DNA of 64,000 bases from JAJDXW01 sp965223775 (GCA_965223775.1 OZ245021.1:1302001-1366000), one strand, 5' to 3'; positions 16,920 through 25,640 are shown, counted from the first letter of the stretch. Notes: generated from the sequence alone by a model not told the origin. Translations and numbers: made by a program.

Positions 16920-18020
16920 ATGACCCATCGTGACCGGAACCGATTGCCCGCATCGCGGGGCCGCGGGCGACTCGCGGGCGTCGCCCTTGCGCTGGCGTGT
17001 CTGTCGTGGGCGGGTCCGCCGGCGGCGGCCGCCGGGCCGGACGAGCGGCACGACCGGTATCCCGACCTCTACACGGCCCAGGTGATCGCGCAGGACCGGG
17101 GGAATCTCGACCTCGCGCTCGCGCGGGCGATGAGAGCCATGCTGGTGAGATTGACCGGTTTGCGGCGTCCGGAGGAATCTCCGGGCGTAAAGGATGCGGT
17201 CGCGAGCCCGGAGCGATTCGTTCTGCAGTATCTCTTCGAGTCCGGCGACGCCCACGGGCTGACCGTGAAGTTCGATCCGGGCGCGGTCGACCGGCTCGTC
17301 GAACAGCTCGGACTCGGCCGGTGGAGCTCGGTGCGGCCGCGGGTGATCGTCTGGCTCGCCGTCGAGGACGAGCACGGACGGAAGTCCTTCGTGGATTCGA
17401 CTTCGCTGGCGGCGGCGGCGATCGACCAGCCGGCGCGCGAGCGCGGGGTGCCGTTCATCCTGCCCCTGTTCGACATCGAGGATCGCATGACCCTGCCCGT
17501 GTCCACGCTCTGGGGCGGCTTCCCCGAGCCGATCCAGCGCGCGTCGCGCCGCTATGCGGTGGATGCGGTCCTTGCCGGTCGGGCCTACCGGGGCGGAACC
17601 GGGTTGTGGAAGGCGCGCTGGACGCTGTTCGGAGACCTGACGAGGGAATTCGAGAGCAGCGGGGAAAGCCTGGAGGCGGTGGTCGCCGAGGGCATGCACG
17701 AGGTGGCCGACCGGTTCGCGGCACGCTTCGCGCGGCGCGGCGCGGCGGCGGCCTCCTCCCGCGTTCCGATCACGGTGGCCGGGATCGAGCAGCTCGAAGA
17801 CTACGCGCGGCTCCTGCGCTATCTCTCCTCCATCGACATCGTGGAGACGGTGCAGGTCGAGCGGGTCGAGACCTCGCGGGTGCGTTTTGTGCTGCGGGCG
17901 AAGGGCGGCGTGCCGGCGCTTGCCGAGCTGATCGCCTTCGGGCGAACCCTCGTTCCGGCGGCGGGCGCGGCCGACCAGGGCGGTGAAGGAGGGTCCGCGC
18001 TCGCCTACCAACTGCGATGA
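16920..18020 (+). CDS. DUF2066 domain-containing periplasmic protein
   Basis: 366 residues with a signal peptide (residues about 18-41, ending PAAAA). The DUF2066 body opens 'LYTAQVIAQDRGNLDLALARAM' and continues with 'MLVRLTG', 'FVLQYLF' and 'RPRVIVWLAVED'. No enzymatic function is known for the family. It is found in the purM/hda neighbourhood of many gammaproteobacteria, which is the basis for the call here. The start codon lies in the second copy of a short direct repeat (TGTARATTGGCRCGATG at 16851 and 16906). Its stop codon is inside the first unit of the tandem repeat array at 18012. Confidence 0.85.
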   Translation: MTHRDRNRLPASRGRGRLAGVALALACLSWAGPPAAAAGPDERHDRYPDLYTAQVIAQDRGNLDLALARAMRAMLVRLTGLRRPEESPGVKDAVASPERFVLQYLFESGDAHGLTVKFDPGAVDRLVEQLGLGRWSSVRPRVIVWLAVEDEHGRKSFVDSTSLAAAAIDQPARERGVPFILPLFDIEDRMTLPVSTLWGGFPEPIQRASRRYAVDAVLAGRAYRGGTGLWKARWTLFGDLTREFESSGESLEAVVAEGMHEVADRFAARFARRGAAAASSRVPITVAGIEQLEDYARLLRYLSSIDIVETVQVERVETSRVRFVLRAKGGVPALAELIAFGRTLVPAAGAADQGGEGGSALAYQLR

Positions 18021-18292
18021 GACGCCCGGTAACTCCACGATCCGCAAGCGTCCGGCATCGGCTTTCCGCTGCGATGAGCTGCCCGGGACACCACGATCCG
18101 CGGGCGTCCGGAATCGACGGTCCGCTGCGATGAGCTGCCCGGAACTCCGCCATCCGTGGACGTCCGGAATCGACGGCCCACTGTGATGACCGGCCCGGAA
18201 TGTCGGTTTCCGCCGGTGTCTTCGCTCGACGGTCCACTGCGATGATCGGCGCCACGTTCCGGTATCCGTTCGCGTTCGCGCGCGACGGCCGG
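18012..18292. repeat. Tandem array of five degenerate 56-57 bp units
   Basis: Units start at 18012 (57 bp), 18069, 18125, 18181 and 18237 (56 bp each). Each opens CTGYGATGA and follows a shared plan (…GCCCGG…CATCCG…CGTCCGG…CGACGG). Units 2 and 3 are most alike; units 4 and 5 are more diverged. The array begins in the last codons of the DUF2066 gene, supplies its TGA stop, and ends 5 bp before the hda start codon. There are no spacers, so it is not a CRISPR. The length is not a multiple of three, so no single translated repeat results. Confidence 0.85.
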
Positions 18293-18297
18293 CTCCC

Positions 18298-18993
18298 ATG
18301 ACCCTGCCGGTCGTCCAGTACCCGCTGGCGTTCGCGACCGACGTGCCGCCGTCGTTCGACAACTTCGTGCCGGGACGCAACCACGAGGCGGTGCGCGCGA
18401 TACGGGAGTCGGCGGCCGGCCGCGGTGACCGATACCTCTACCTCGCGGGTCCCGCTGGTACCGGCAAGACCCACCTGCTGATCGCGGTCGCCCGCGCCGC
18501 GGCGGGTTTCTATCTCGACCCTGGAGAGCCCGGAATCGGGCCGGGGGTGACGGAGAGCCTGGAGACGTCCCGCCTCGTGTGTCTCGACGGGGTCGGGGCA
18601 GCGGCCGGAAACCCCGACTGGGAGCAGGCTCTGTTCCGGCTCTTCAACGCGCTCGAGAGCGCCGGCACCCCCCTCGTCGTCGCGGATCGCTCCCCTCCAG
18701 GGCGCCTCGGACTGGAGCTGCCGGACCTCGCCTCGCGGCTTGCCTCCGGACCGGTGCTGGGCCTCGCCGGGCTGGACGAATCGGAGCTCGGGCGGGTGCT
18801 CGTTTCGCGCGCGCACGCACGTGGCTTCGAGCTTCCCCCGGAGGTGGCGGCCTACCTGGTGGCCCGCGAGCGGCGGGATGTGCCGCACCTGCTCGCGCTC
18901 CTCGACCGCCTCGACCGGCACTCCCTGGCCGCCCAGCGCCCGGTCACGATCCCCTTCGTGCGCTCCCTCATCGAAGGAGCCGGGAACGGCTAG
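18298..18993 (+). CDS. hda: DnaA regulatory inactivator Hda
   Basis: 231 residues, a DnaA-like AAA+ module without the DNA-binding domain. Walker A is 'AGPAGTGKTH', Walker B 'LVCLDGVGA', and the C-terminal lid carries the sensor-2 region. The N-terminal 'QYPLAF' occupies the place of the beta-clamp-binding motif of Hda (normally QLSLPL-like), though it is divergent. Hda with the DNA-loaded clamp promotes hydrolysis of DnaA-ATP after initiation. No Shine-Dalgarno is evident: the 56-bp repeat array ends 5 bp upstream. The TAG stop lies in the left CTAG of repeat copy A. Confidence 0.88.
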   Translation: MTLPVVQYPLAFATDVPPSFDNFVPGRNHEAVRAIRESAAGRGDRYLYLAGPAGTGKTHLLIAVARAAAGFYLDPGEPGIGPGVTESLETSRLVCLDGVGAAAGNPDWEQALFRLFNALESAGTPLVVADRSPPGRLGLELPDLASRLASGPVLGLAGLDESELGRVLVSRAHARGFELPPEVAAYLVARERRDVPHLLALLDRLDRHSLAAQRPVTIPFVRSLIEGAGNG

Positions 18994-19198
18994 CCCGGAA
19001 ATCTCACCAGCTTTCGTCGCGAGGGCGGCGAGACGGCGCTGTGACAGGCCGCACGGACCGAAAGAGCGCGTACGCGCTGGCGAAGGCGTAGCCGACACTA
19101 GCGCGTTCGCGCTGTCGAAGCGGCTTGAGGGAGTACGGCCTGTCACAGCGCATGGATCGGCGTCCGCAGCAGGAAGCTGGTGAGATTTGCGGGGCTAG
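18990..19198. repeat. CTAG-bounded palindromic element (family 1), copy A, best preserved
   Basis: 209 bp with CTAG at 18990-18993 and 19195-19198. The terminal inverted repeats read CTAGCCCGGAAATCTCACC and, from the other end, CTAGCCCCGCAAATCTCACC, both continuing AGCTT. An inner stem pairs GCGCTGTGACAGGCCG (19036-19051) perfectly with 19136-19151. Between them lie smaller hairpins (AGCGCGTACGCGCT, AGCGCGTTCGCGCT). About 60 central bases are nearly identical to copy C, in the opposite orientation. The left CTAG supplies the hda stop codon. Confidence 0.9.
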
Positions 19199-19424
19199 CT
19201 GCGACTACTCACGACCGTTGGTGCATCCTTGAACGCATGGGCGCGGGAGCGGAGAGACTTCGGTCGATTCGGGCCCAGACGCCGGAACCGTGGGAGGTTG
19301 CAATGGCCGAAGGCGGCGTGACGCCAAGCGATTCGGGTGCCGGTCGTCCCCGACGGCAGCCGCCGCTCGTGCCGGAAGACCGGCCGCTCGAATCGTCTTC
19401 GGACGGCGAGGCGACCGATGCGGG

Positions 19425-21143
19425 TCAGGAGCCGGCCGGCCGGCGGTCGAGGCGGGCGGCGAGAAAGGCGGCCGTTTCGTCGAGGGGGACGATCTCGGTC
19501 TCGCCGCCCCTCCGGCTCCGGTACTCGATCGTGCCTTCGTCGAGCCGCCGCTCGCCGAGCACCAGGCGGTGGGGGATGCCGATGAGGTCCATCTCCGAGA
19601 ACATGACCCCGGGCCGGATCGACCGATCGTCCAGAAGGACCTCGACGCCGGCCGCCCGGAGCTCTTCGTAGAGCGCGGCCGTCCGGTCGCGCACCCGGCC
19701 CGATCGGTGCGCGTTCACCGGGAGGAGCGCTACCTCGAACGGTGCGATCGCGTCCGGCCAGATGATGCCGTTCTCGTCGTGGTTCTGCTCGATCGCGGCC
19801 GCCGCGATGCGGCTGACCCCGATCCCGTAGCAGCCCATCTCGAGGGTCCGGGCCCGGCCGCTCTCGTCGAGGCACACCGCGTGCATCGACTCGCTGTACT
19901 TGCGGCCGAGCTGGAACACGTGGCCGACCTCGATACCGCGGCGGATGGAGATGGCGCCCTTGCCATCCGGGCTCGGATCCCCCTCGATGGCGTTGCGCAG
20001 ATCCGCGGTCGCCGGCTCCGGGGCGTCGCGCCCCCAGTTGACGCCGGCGAGGTGGGCCTCGTCGCGGTTCGCCCCGCAGACGAAGTCCGCGGCGGCCGCG
20101 GCCCAGCGGTCCACGACGACCGGCACCCCGAGCCCGACCGGCCCGACCGCGCCGGCGCCGGCGCCGGCCGCCTCCCGCACCGCTTCCGGCGACGCCAGGG
20201 CGACCGGAGTCCGCACCCCGGCGACGCGGCCCGCCTTGACCAGGTTGAGGTCGTGATCGCCGCGCAGGACGAGCCCGACCGGTCCCTCCTCGCCCTCCAC
20301 GAAGAGGGTCTTGAGGCACCGTTCGGGCGGCACCCCGAGCAGGCCGCTCACGTCCTCGATGGTGCGCACGTCCGGAGTCGATACCTCCCGCATCGTTTCG
20401 GTCGCCGCACCGCGCCCCGGCGGCGGGGGGGCGGGGGTGAGCTCCAGGTTGGCGGCATAGGTGCCCGCGTCGTTGAACGCGATGTCGTCCTCCCCGGACT
20501 GCGCGAGCACGTGGAACTCCTCCGATTGGCTGCCCCCGATGGCGCCCGAGTCCGCCTCCACGACCCGGAAATCGAGGCCCGTCCGGGAGAAGATGCGCCG
20601 GTAGGCGTCGCGCATCGTCTCGTAGCTGCGGGCGCTGCCCGCCTCGTCGAGATCGAACGAGTAGGCGTCCTTCATGATGAACTCGCGCGCCCGCATGACT
20701 CCGAAGCGGGGCCGCACCTCGTCCCGGAACTTGGTCTGGATCTGGTACAGGTTGAGGGGGAGCTGCCGGTAGCTGCGGACCTCCCGGCGGACGATGTCGG
20801 TGATGACCTCCTCGTGGGTCGGCCCGACGCAGAATTCGCGCTCGTGCCGGTCGCGAAGGCGCAGCAGCTCCGGCCCGAAGTGTTCCCAGCGGCCCGATTC
20901 CATCCACAGCTCGGCGGGCTGCACCGCGGGCATGAGGACTTCCTGGGCGCCCGCCCGGTCCATCTCCTCGCGCACGATGTTCTCGATCTTGCGCAGCACC
21001 CGGAGGCCGAGCGGAAGCCAGGTATAGAGTCCGGCCGCGAGACGGCGGACGAGGCCGGCCCGGATCATGAGCCGGTGGCTCACGATCTCGGCGTCGGACG
21101 GGTCTTCCCTTTCCGTGGCGAGCAGGATCCGGGAGGTTCTCAT
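19425..21143 (-). CDS. proS: Prolyl-tRNA synthetase
   Basis: 572 residues, the length of the bacterial-type ProRS, starting MRTSRILLATEREDP. Class II motif 1 lies around 'RAGLVRRLAAGLYTWLPLG', motif 2 around 'FRDEVRPRFGVMRAREF' and motif 3 near 'GCYGIGVSRIAAA'. An INS editing domain (about residues 225-405) sits between motifs 2 and 3, and an anticodon-binding domain ends the protein. It charges tRNA-Pro. The reading frame stays open far upstream of the start, but the ATG at 21143 matches the usual N-terminus. A short degraded copy of its motif 3 region seems to lie at about 22018-22085. Confidence 0.96.
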   Translation of the reverse strand: MRTSRILLATEREDPSDAEIVSHRLMIRAGLVRRLAAGLYTWLPLGLRVLRKIENIVREEMDRAGAQEVLMPAVQPAELWMESGRWEHFGPELLRLRDRHEREFCVGPTHEEVITDIVRREVRSYRQLPLNLYQIQTKFRDEVRPRFGVMRAREFIMKDAYSFDLDEAGSARSYETMRDAYRRIFSRTGLDFRVVEADSGAIGGSQSEEFHVLAQSGEDDIAFNDAGTYAANLELTPAPPPPGRGAATETMREVSTPDVRTIEDVSGLLGVPPERCLKTLFVEGEEGPVGLVLRGDHDLNLVKAGRVAGVRTPVALASPEAVREAAGAGAGAVGPVGLGVPVVVDRWAAAAADFVCGANRDEAHLAGVNWGRDAPEPATADLRNAIEGDPSPDGKGAISIRRGIEVGHVFQLGRKYSESMHAVCLDESGRARTLEMGCYGIGVSRIAAAAIEQNHDENGIIWPDAIAPFEVALLPVNAHRSGRVRDRTAALYEELRAAGVEVLLDDRSIRPGVMFSEMDLIGIPHRLVLGERRLDEGTIEYRSRRGGETEIVPLDETAAFLAARLDRRPAGS

Positions 21144-21220
21144 GGTCGAGGCGTCTCCGGTGCGGGCGGCCGCCGAGATCATATCCCGAACCCGTTTCCC
21201 CCCGAACCGCGGAGGGTTCC

Positions 21221-21244
21221 GGGCCGCTCGATCGTGAGCGGCCC
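21221..21244. terminator. Perfect 9-bp stem-loop between Nudix gene and proS
   Basis: GGGCCGCTC pairs with GAGCGGCCC across the loop GATCGT. It lies downstream of the Nudix gene and upstream of proS on the minus strand. No T-run follows, so it may be a terminator, an RNA-stability hairpin or a protein site. Confidence 0.35.
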
Positions 21245-21309
21245 GCTGCCCGCGCGCGGAGATTGCGCCGGCCGGCCGGCGGTGCCCCGTTCCGCGAGCG
21301 CGGCCGGCC

Positions 21310-21843
21310 TCAGCCGGGGCCGCCCCCGGAGTCCGGCCCGGAGTCGAGCGCGCGAAGCCGCTCGAAAGCGAGCAGGGTATCGGGAGTGAGGGGCTCGATA
21401 CGGCCGGCGGCGATCTCGTCCACGGTATGGAAGGCCGCGCTCTCCACCTCCTCGGGCTGGAGGGTGAACGGACCGTCGTGCACGCAGGTGAACACCCGGC
21501 CGAAGCAGCGGTTGCGTTCGTCCTCGTAGTAGAGATCGAGCTTCGGCTCGAGGGCCGTGCCGCGGATCCCGAGCTCTTCGGCCGCCTCGCGCTCCGCGCA
21601 CTCCTCGTACGACTCCCCGGCCGCGACGACTCCGCCCGCCGCGAGGTCGTAGCGGCCCGGGTAGACGTCCTTGATCGTGGTGCGCCGCTGAACGAGCACT
21701 CTTCCGTGCCGGTCGAAGACGAAGATGTACGTCGCCCGATGGTGCAGGTTCTCGCTGCGCACGCGGTGGCGCGGAAGCTCGGCGATCGGACGGTTCTCGC
21801 CGTCGACCACGGTGACGATCTCTTCACTGGACAGTGCGGGCAT
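21310..21843 (-). CDS. Nudix hydrolase (YfcD-like)
   Basis: 177 residues. The Nudix box is complete: G71, E77, R85-E86, E89-E90 and G92 follow the GX5EX7REUXEEXGU pattern. The N-terminal part ('VVDGENRPIAELPRHRVRS', 'HHRATYIFVFDRHGRVLVQR') resembles the YfcD/isopentenyl-diphosphate isomerase-like branch, whose substrates are poorly known. The ATG at 21843 gives a compact N-terminus; no strong ribosome site is visible. It lies upstream of proS on the same strand, 166 bp apart with a stem-loop between. Confidence 0.85.
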   Translation of the reverse strand: MPALSSEEIVTVVDGENRPIAELPRHRVRSENLHHRATYIFVFDRHGRVLVQRRTTIKDVYPGRYDLAAGGVVAAGESYEECAEREAAEELGIRGTALEPKLDLYYEDERNRCFGRVFTCVHDGPFTLQPEEVESAAFHTVDEIAAGRIEPLTPDTLLAFERLRALDSGPDSGGGPG

Positions 21844-22294
21844 CGCAACCTCGATCTCGCGGCCGGACAGGAACGGGGTCGTGCGAAGGGTAGCCGGCCC
21901 GGAAGGGTCGGCGCCAGCCCGCGAGAAGGGTCGGCCCGGGATCCGCGGCCGGGCGCCCGCGTGGCGGCCGCGCCAGGACGAAGCCCGCCGCCGCCGAGCG
22001 TGCGAAGCCCCCGCGCCGCCAGGTCGATCTGTCGGCTGCCGCAATGCGGCTGACCCCGATCGTGCGGATGCCCATGGTGAAGGCGTTCCCGGCCCCGGCC
22101 GCGCGCGCGATCGATTCCCGGACCCGTTTCCCCTTGAGTGGCGAGGGTTTCCGGACCGCGCCGGCGGTTGACGGACGGGTCCGTTGGAGCTACCTTGCCG
22201 CGCCACTTGCGGGCGCCACGGGGACGGCTTTCGGGCCGGGCCGCGACGGTGGACGATTGCCCGTGCCGGCGGGCCGTATTCGAGAGGTGAACAC
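21844..22294. other. 451-bp non-coding region with a short proS-like remnant
   Basis: No credible gene. Bases 22018-22085 resemble the motif 3 part of proS (19782-19850) on the same strand: 24 bases around GCCGCAATGCGGCTGACCCC agree with one mismatch, and the flanks align more weakly. Translated on the minus strand this gives 'IGVSRIAAA', the ProRS motif 3 string. The rest is GC-rich sequence without visible structure, apart from the ilvB promoter candidate. Confidence 0.45.
22168..22196 (+). promoter_or_regulatory. Candidate sigma-70 promoter for ilvBHC
   Basis: TTGACG (22168-22173) and TACCTT (22191-22196) are 17 bp apart, about 100 bp upstream of the ilvB start. The -35 box matches the consensus in five of six positions and the -10 box in four. 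No attenuator or riboswitch structure was recognised in the leader. Confidence 0.4.
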
Positions 22295-23998
22295 GTGGAG
22301 TTGACAGGTGCGGAGATCGTGGTCCGGTTCCTCAAGGACCACGGGGTTCGTTACATCTTCGGATATCCCGGCGGGGCGGTCCTGCACATCTACGATGCTC
22401 TCTACAAGCAGAACGACGTCGAGCACATCCTCGTGCGCCACGAGCAGGGCGCGACCCACATGGCGGACGGCTACGCGCGGGTGACCGGACGCGCCGGGGT
22501 GGTGCTCGTCACCTCCGGCCCGGGCGCGACCAACGCGGTGACCGGAATCGCGACCGCCCACATGGATTCCGCCCCGATGGTGGTGATCACCGGACAGGTG
22601 CCGCGCCCCGCGATCGGAAGCGACGCGTTCCAGGAAGTCGACTGCGTGGGCATCACCCGCCCGTGCGTCAAGCACAACTACCTGGTGAAGGACGCGGGCG
22701 CCCTCGCCCGCACGCTTCGCGAAGCGTTCTACGTGGCCGAGAGCGGCCGGCCGGGTCCGGTGGTGGTGGACATCCCCAAGGACGTGACCGCCGACCGCGC
22801 GTGGTACGAGTATCCGGCCGAGGTCTCCCTGCGCTCCTACAACCCGGTCACCCGGGGGCATCCGCACCAGATCCGTCAGGCCGCGGACCTCATCCTCTCC
22901 GCCCGGCGGCCGATGATCTATACCGGTGGCGGGGTCGTGCTCGGCAACGCGTCGGAGGCGCTCGTCGAGGTCACGCGTCTTCTCGGGTATCCGATCACCA
23001 ATACGCTGATGGGTCTTGGCGCGTACCCCGGGACGGACCCGCAGTTCGTCGGCATGCTGGGCATGCACGGCACCTACGAGGCCAACATGGCCATGCACGA
23101 GTGCGACGTGCTGATTGCGATCGGCGCGCGCTTCGACGACCGGGTGGTGGGCGATCCGAAGAAGTTCTGCCCGCACGCCCGGATCGTCCACATCGACATC
23201 GACCCGTCCTCCATCTCGAAGACCATCCAGGTCGACGTCCCCATCGTGGGGCCGGTTCGAAGCATCCTCGAGGACCTGCTGGCCGCGCTCCGCGAGAGCA
23301 ACCGGCGTCCCGACGAGTCCGCCCGGAAGGCCTGGTGGAAACGGATCGACGAGTGGCGCGCGAACGACTGCCTGCGCTACGACCACGGCAGCGACCTCAT
23401 CAAGCCCCAGTACGTCATCGAGAAGCTGTACGAGGTCACCGGCGGGGAGGCGTTCGTGACCTCCGACGTGGGCCAGCACCAGATGTGGGCGGCGCAGTTC
23501 TATCCGTTTGCCAAGCCGCGCCGCTGGGTGAACTCCGGGGGGCTCGGCACGATGGGGTTCGGCCTGCCGGCCGCGATGGGGGTTCAGTTCGCGTATCCGG
23601 ATGCGCCGGTCGCGTGCATCACGGGCGAAGGGAGCATCGTGATGTGCATCCAGGAGCTCTCGTGCGCGAAGCAGTACCGGCTGCCGATCAAGGTCGTGAA
23701 CCTCAACAACCGCTACCTCGGCATGGTGCGGCAGTGGCAGGAGTTCATGTACGAGAACCGCGAATCGGAGTCGTATCTCGATTCTCTCCCCGATTTCGTC
23801 AAGCTCGCGGAGAGCTTCGGCCACGTCGGGATGCTCGTCGAGCGCCCGGGCGACGTCGAGGGGGCATTGCGCGAGGCGTTCGCTCTCGAGGACCGGCTCG
23901 TGTTCATGGATTTCATCACCGATCAGTCGGAAAACGTGTATCCGATGATGATGGCGGGCAAGGGCCAGACCGACATGGTCCTGCGCGAGCTCGCCTGA
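22295..23998 (+). CDS. ilvB: Acetolactate synthase, large catalytic subunit
   Basis: 567 residues from GTG, with AGAGGTGA as ribosome site. A ThDP-dependent enzyme: 'FGYPGGAVLHIYDAL' at the N-terminus, the catalytic Glu in 'RHEQGATHMADGYAR', the FAD-binding middle domain and the ThDP motif 'ITGEGSIVMCIQEL…NLNNRYLGMVRQWQ'. The glycine-asp variant of the GDGS motif is GEGS here. It condenses two pyruvates (or pyruvate and 2-ketobutyrate) for valine, leucine and isoleucine. It is followed within 3 bp by the regulatory subunit ilvH and then ilvC, the standard operon. Confidence 0.96.
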   Translation: MELTGAEIVVRFLKDHGVRYIFGYPGGAVLHIYDALYKQNDVEHILVRHEQGATHMADGYARVTGRAGVVLVTSGPGATNAVTGIATAHMDSAPMVVITGQVPRPAIGSDAFQEVDCVGITRPCVKHNYLVKDAGALARTLREAFYVAESGRPGPVVVDIPKDVTADRAWYEYPAEVSLRSYNPVTRGHPHQIRQAADLILSARRPMIYTGGGVVLGNASEALVEVTRLLGYPITNTLMGLGAYPGTDPQFVGMLGMHGTYEANMAMHECDVLIAIGARFDDRVVGDPKKFCPHARIVHIDIDPSSISKTIQVDVPIVGPVRSILEDLLAALRESNRRPDESARKAWWKRIDEWRANDCLRYDHGSDLIKPQYVIEKLYEVTGGEAFVTSDVGQHQMWAAQFYPFAKPRRWVNSGGLGTMGFGLPAAMGVQFAYPDAPVACITGEGSIVMCIQELSCAKQYRLPIKVVNLNNRYLGMVRQWQEFMYENRESESYLDSLPDFVKLAESFGHVGMLVERPGDVEGALREAFALEDRLVFMDFITDQSENVYPMMMAGKGQTDMVLRELA

Positions 23999-24001
23999 GC
24001 G

Positions 24002-24493
24002 ATGCAGCGCCTCATCTCGATCCTGCTCGAGAACGAGCCGGGCGCGTTGGCCCGGGTCGCGGGTCTGTTCTCCGCGCGGGGCTACAACATCGAGTCGCTG
24101 AGCGTCGCACCGACCGAGGACTCCACGATGTCGCGCCTGACGCTCGCGACGAGCGGCGACGACGCGGTGATCGAACAGATCACCAAGCAGCTCCACAAGC
24201 TCATCGACGTCATCAAGCTGGTCGACCTCACGGACGGGCGCTACGTGGAGCGCGAGCTGATGCTCATCAAGGTGCGCGCGAGCGAGCCGTGGCGGGAAGA
24301 CGTGCGGCACCTGGCCGAGATCTTCCGCGGCCGTATTCTCGACGTGGCCGGATCGAGCTTCGTCATCGAGCTGACGGGTGCTCGGCACAAGCTCGACGCC
24401 TTCATCGACGCGCTCGACGAGAAGTGCATTCTGGAAGTCGTGCGATCGGGCGCCATGGGCGTCGGCCGCGGCGACCGGAGCCTTCGTGCCTGA
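24002..24493 (+). CDS. ilvH: Acetolactate synthase, small regulatory subunit
   Basis: 163 residues. The N-terminal ACT domain opens 'RLISILLENEPGALARVAGLF' followed by 'RGYNIESLSVAPTED', the region that binds valine in feedback inhibition; the C-terminal half ('AEIFRGRILDV') contacts and activates the large subunit. It starts 3 bp after ilvB, so the two are probably translationally coupled. Confidence 0.96.
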   Translation: MQRLISILLENEPGALARVAGLFSARGYNIESLSVAPTEDSTMSRLTLATSGDDAVIEQITKQLHKLIDVIKLVDLTDGRYVERELMLIKVRASEPWREDVRHLAEIFRGRILDVAGSSFVIELTGARHKLDAFIDALDEKCILEVVRSGAMGVGRGDRSLRA

Positions 24494-24620
24494 TGGGTAC
24501 GGCTCGAACCTCCCGTTCGGCCCGCCTCCACCCCCACGGCGCACCGCCCCGGTCCGGCCCGGCCGCACGAGCCGCGGTCGCCGGATACTGCAGACCAACC
24601 TGACCATCGGAGATTCGGAC

Positions 24621-25640
24621 ATGATGAACATCTATTACGAAAAGGACGCCGACGCTTCGGTCGTGCAGAGCCGCAAGGTCGCGGTCGTCGGCTATGGCTC
24701 GCAGGGTCACGCGCACGCGAACAATCTTCGCGAGTCCGGCGTCGACGTGGTGGTCGGACTCCGTTCGGGGTCGGGCTCCGAGGCGAAGGCGCGCGCGGCG
24801 GGGCTCGAGGTGGCGTCGGTGGCGGAGGCCGCCGCGGCGAGCGACATCGTGATGATGCTCGCACCGGACGAGAACCAGGCGCAGATCTACGCCGAGAGCG
24901 TAGCCGGGCACGCCCGCGAGGGAGCGGCGCTCGCCTTCGCCCACGGGTTCAACATCCACTTCGGCCAGATCCAGCCGCGACCCGATCTCGACGCGATCAT
25001 GGTCGCGCCGAAGGCGCCCGGGCACCTGGTGCGGTCGACCTACGTGGCGGGCAACGGCACGCCGAGTCTCATCGCCGTGCACCAGGATGCGTCGGGCATG
25101 GCCAAGGAGATCGCGCTCTCCTACGCGTGCGCGATCGGAGCGGGCCGTGCGGGGGTGATCGAGACCACGTTCCAGGAGGAGACGGAGACCGACCTCTTCG
25201 GTGAGCAGGCGGTGCTGTGCGGCGGGATCTCCGCCCTCATCATGGCCGGCTACGACACGCTCGTCGAGGCCGGGTACGCGCCCGAGATGGCCTACTTCGA
25301 GTGTCTCCACGAGACCAAGCTCATCGTGGACCTCATCTACGAGGGCGGCATTGCCAACATGCGCTACTCCGTCTCCAACACCGCGGAGTACGGCGACTTC
25401 ACGCGTGGTCCGCGGATCATCGACGAGTCGGTGCGGGCCGAAATGCGCCGAATCCTCGAGCAGATCCGCAGCGGCGAATTCGCCCGCGAGTTCATCCTCG
25501 AGAACCGGGGTGGGACCCCCGTCATGCAGGCGATGCGCCGGCGCGCGGCCGAGCACCCGGTGGAGGAGGTGGGTGCGCGCCTCCGGGCCATGATGCCCTG
25601 GATCCGGGAGAACCGGCTGGTCGACGAGAGCCGCAATTGA
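24621..25640 (+). CDS. ilvC: Ketol-acid reductoisomerase (NADP+), class I
   Basis: 339 residues, the length of class I KARI. It opens MMNIYYEKDAD; the second ATG (24624) is the alternative start. The Rossmann motif is 'VAVVGYGSQGHAHANNL', and the NADPH-selecting loop and the Mg-binding C-terminal knot ('EETETDLFGEQAVLCGG', 'YSVSNTAEYGD') are present. It performs the alkyl migration and reduction of acetolactate. The 127-bp gap after ilvH is longer than other gaps in the operon and holds no recognisable structure. Confidence 0.97.
   Translation: MMNIYYEKDADASVVQSRKVAVVGYGSQGHAHANNLRESGVDVVVGLRSGSGSEAKARAAGLEVASVAEAAAASDIVMMLAPDENQAQIYAESVAGHAREGAALAFAHGFNIHFGQIQPRPDLDAIMVAPKAPGHLVRSTYVAGNGTPSLIAVHQDASGMAKEIALSYACAIGAGRAGVIETTFQEETETDLFGEQAVLCGGISALIMAGYDTLVEAGYAPEMAYFECLHETKLIVDLIYEGGIANMRYSVSNTAEYGDFTRGPRIIDESVRAEMRRILEQIRSGEFAREFILENRGGTPVMQAMRRRAAEHPVEEVGARLRAMMPWIRENRLVDESRN

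Noticed and set aside
18012..18292. CRISPR array
   Set aside because: The units are contiguous with no spacers and diverge gradually; no cas gene is present.
19000..19150. Small conserved protein encoded in the palindromic elements ('SRFDSANALVSATPSPAR')
   Set aside because: The peptide is shared between copies A and C only because the DNA is nearly identical; copies B, D and E do not keep the frame, and there is no ribosome site.
22170..22294. Attenuator or riboswitch upstream of ilvB
   Set aside because: No leader peptide rich in Val/Leu/Ile and no alternative terminator hairpin with a T-run was found.
22190..24631. Very long antisense open frame (813 codons) opposite ilvB-ilvH
   Set aside because: High GC removes stops from antisense frames. 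The plus-strand products are clear, conserved enzymes, and the antisense product is Arg/His/Pro-rich without any domain.
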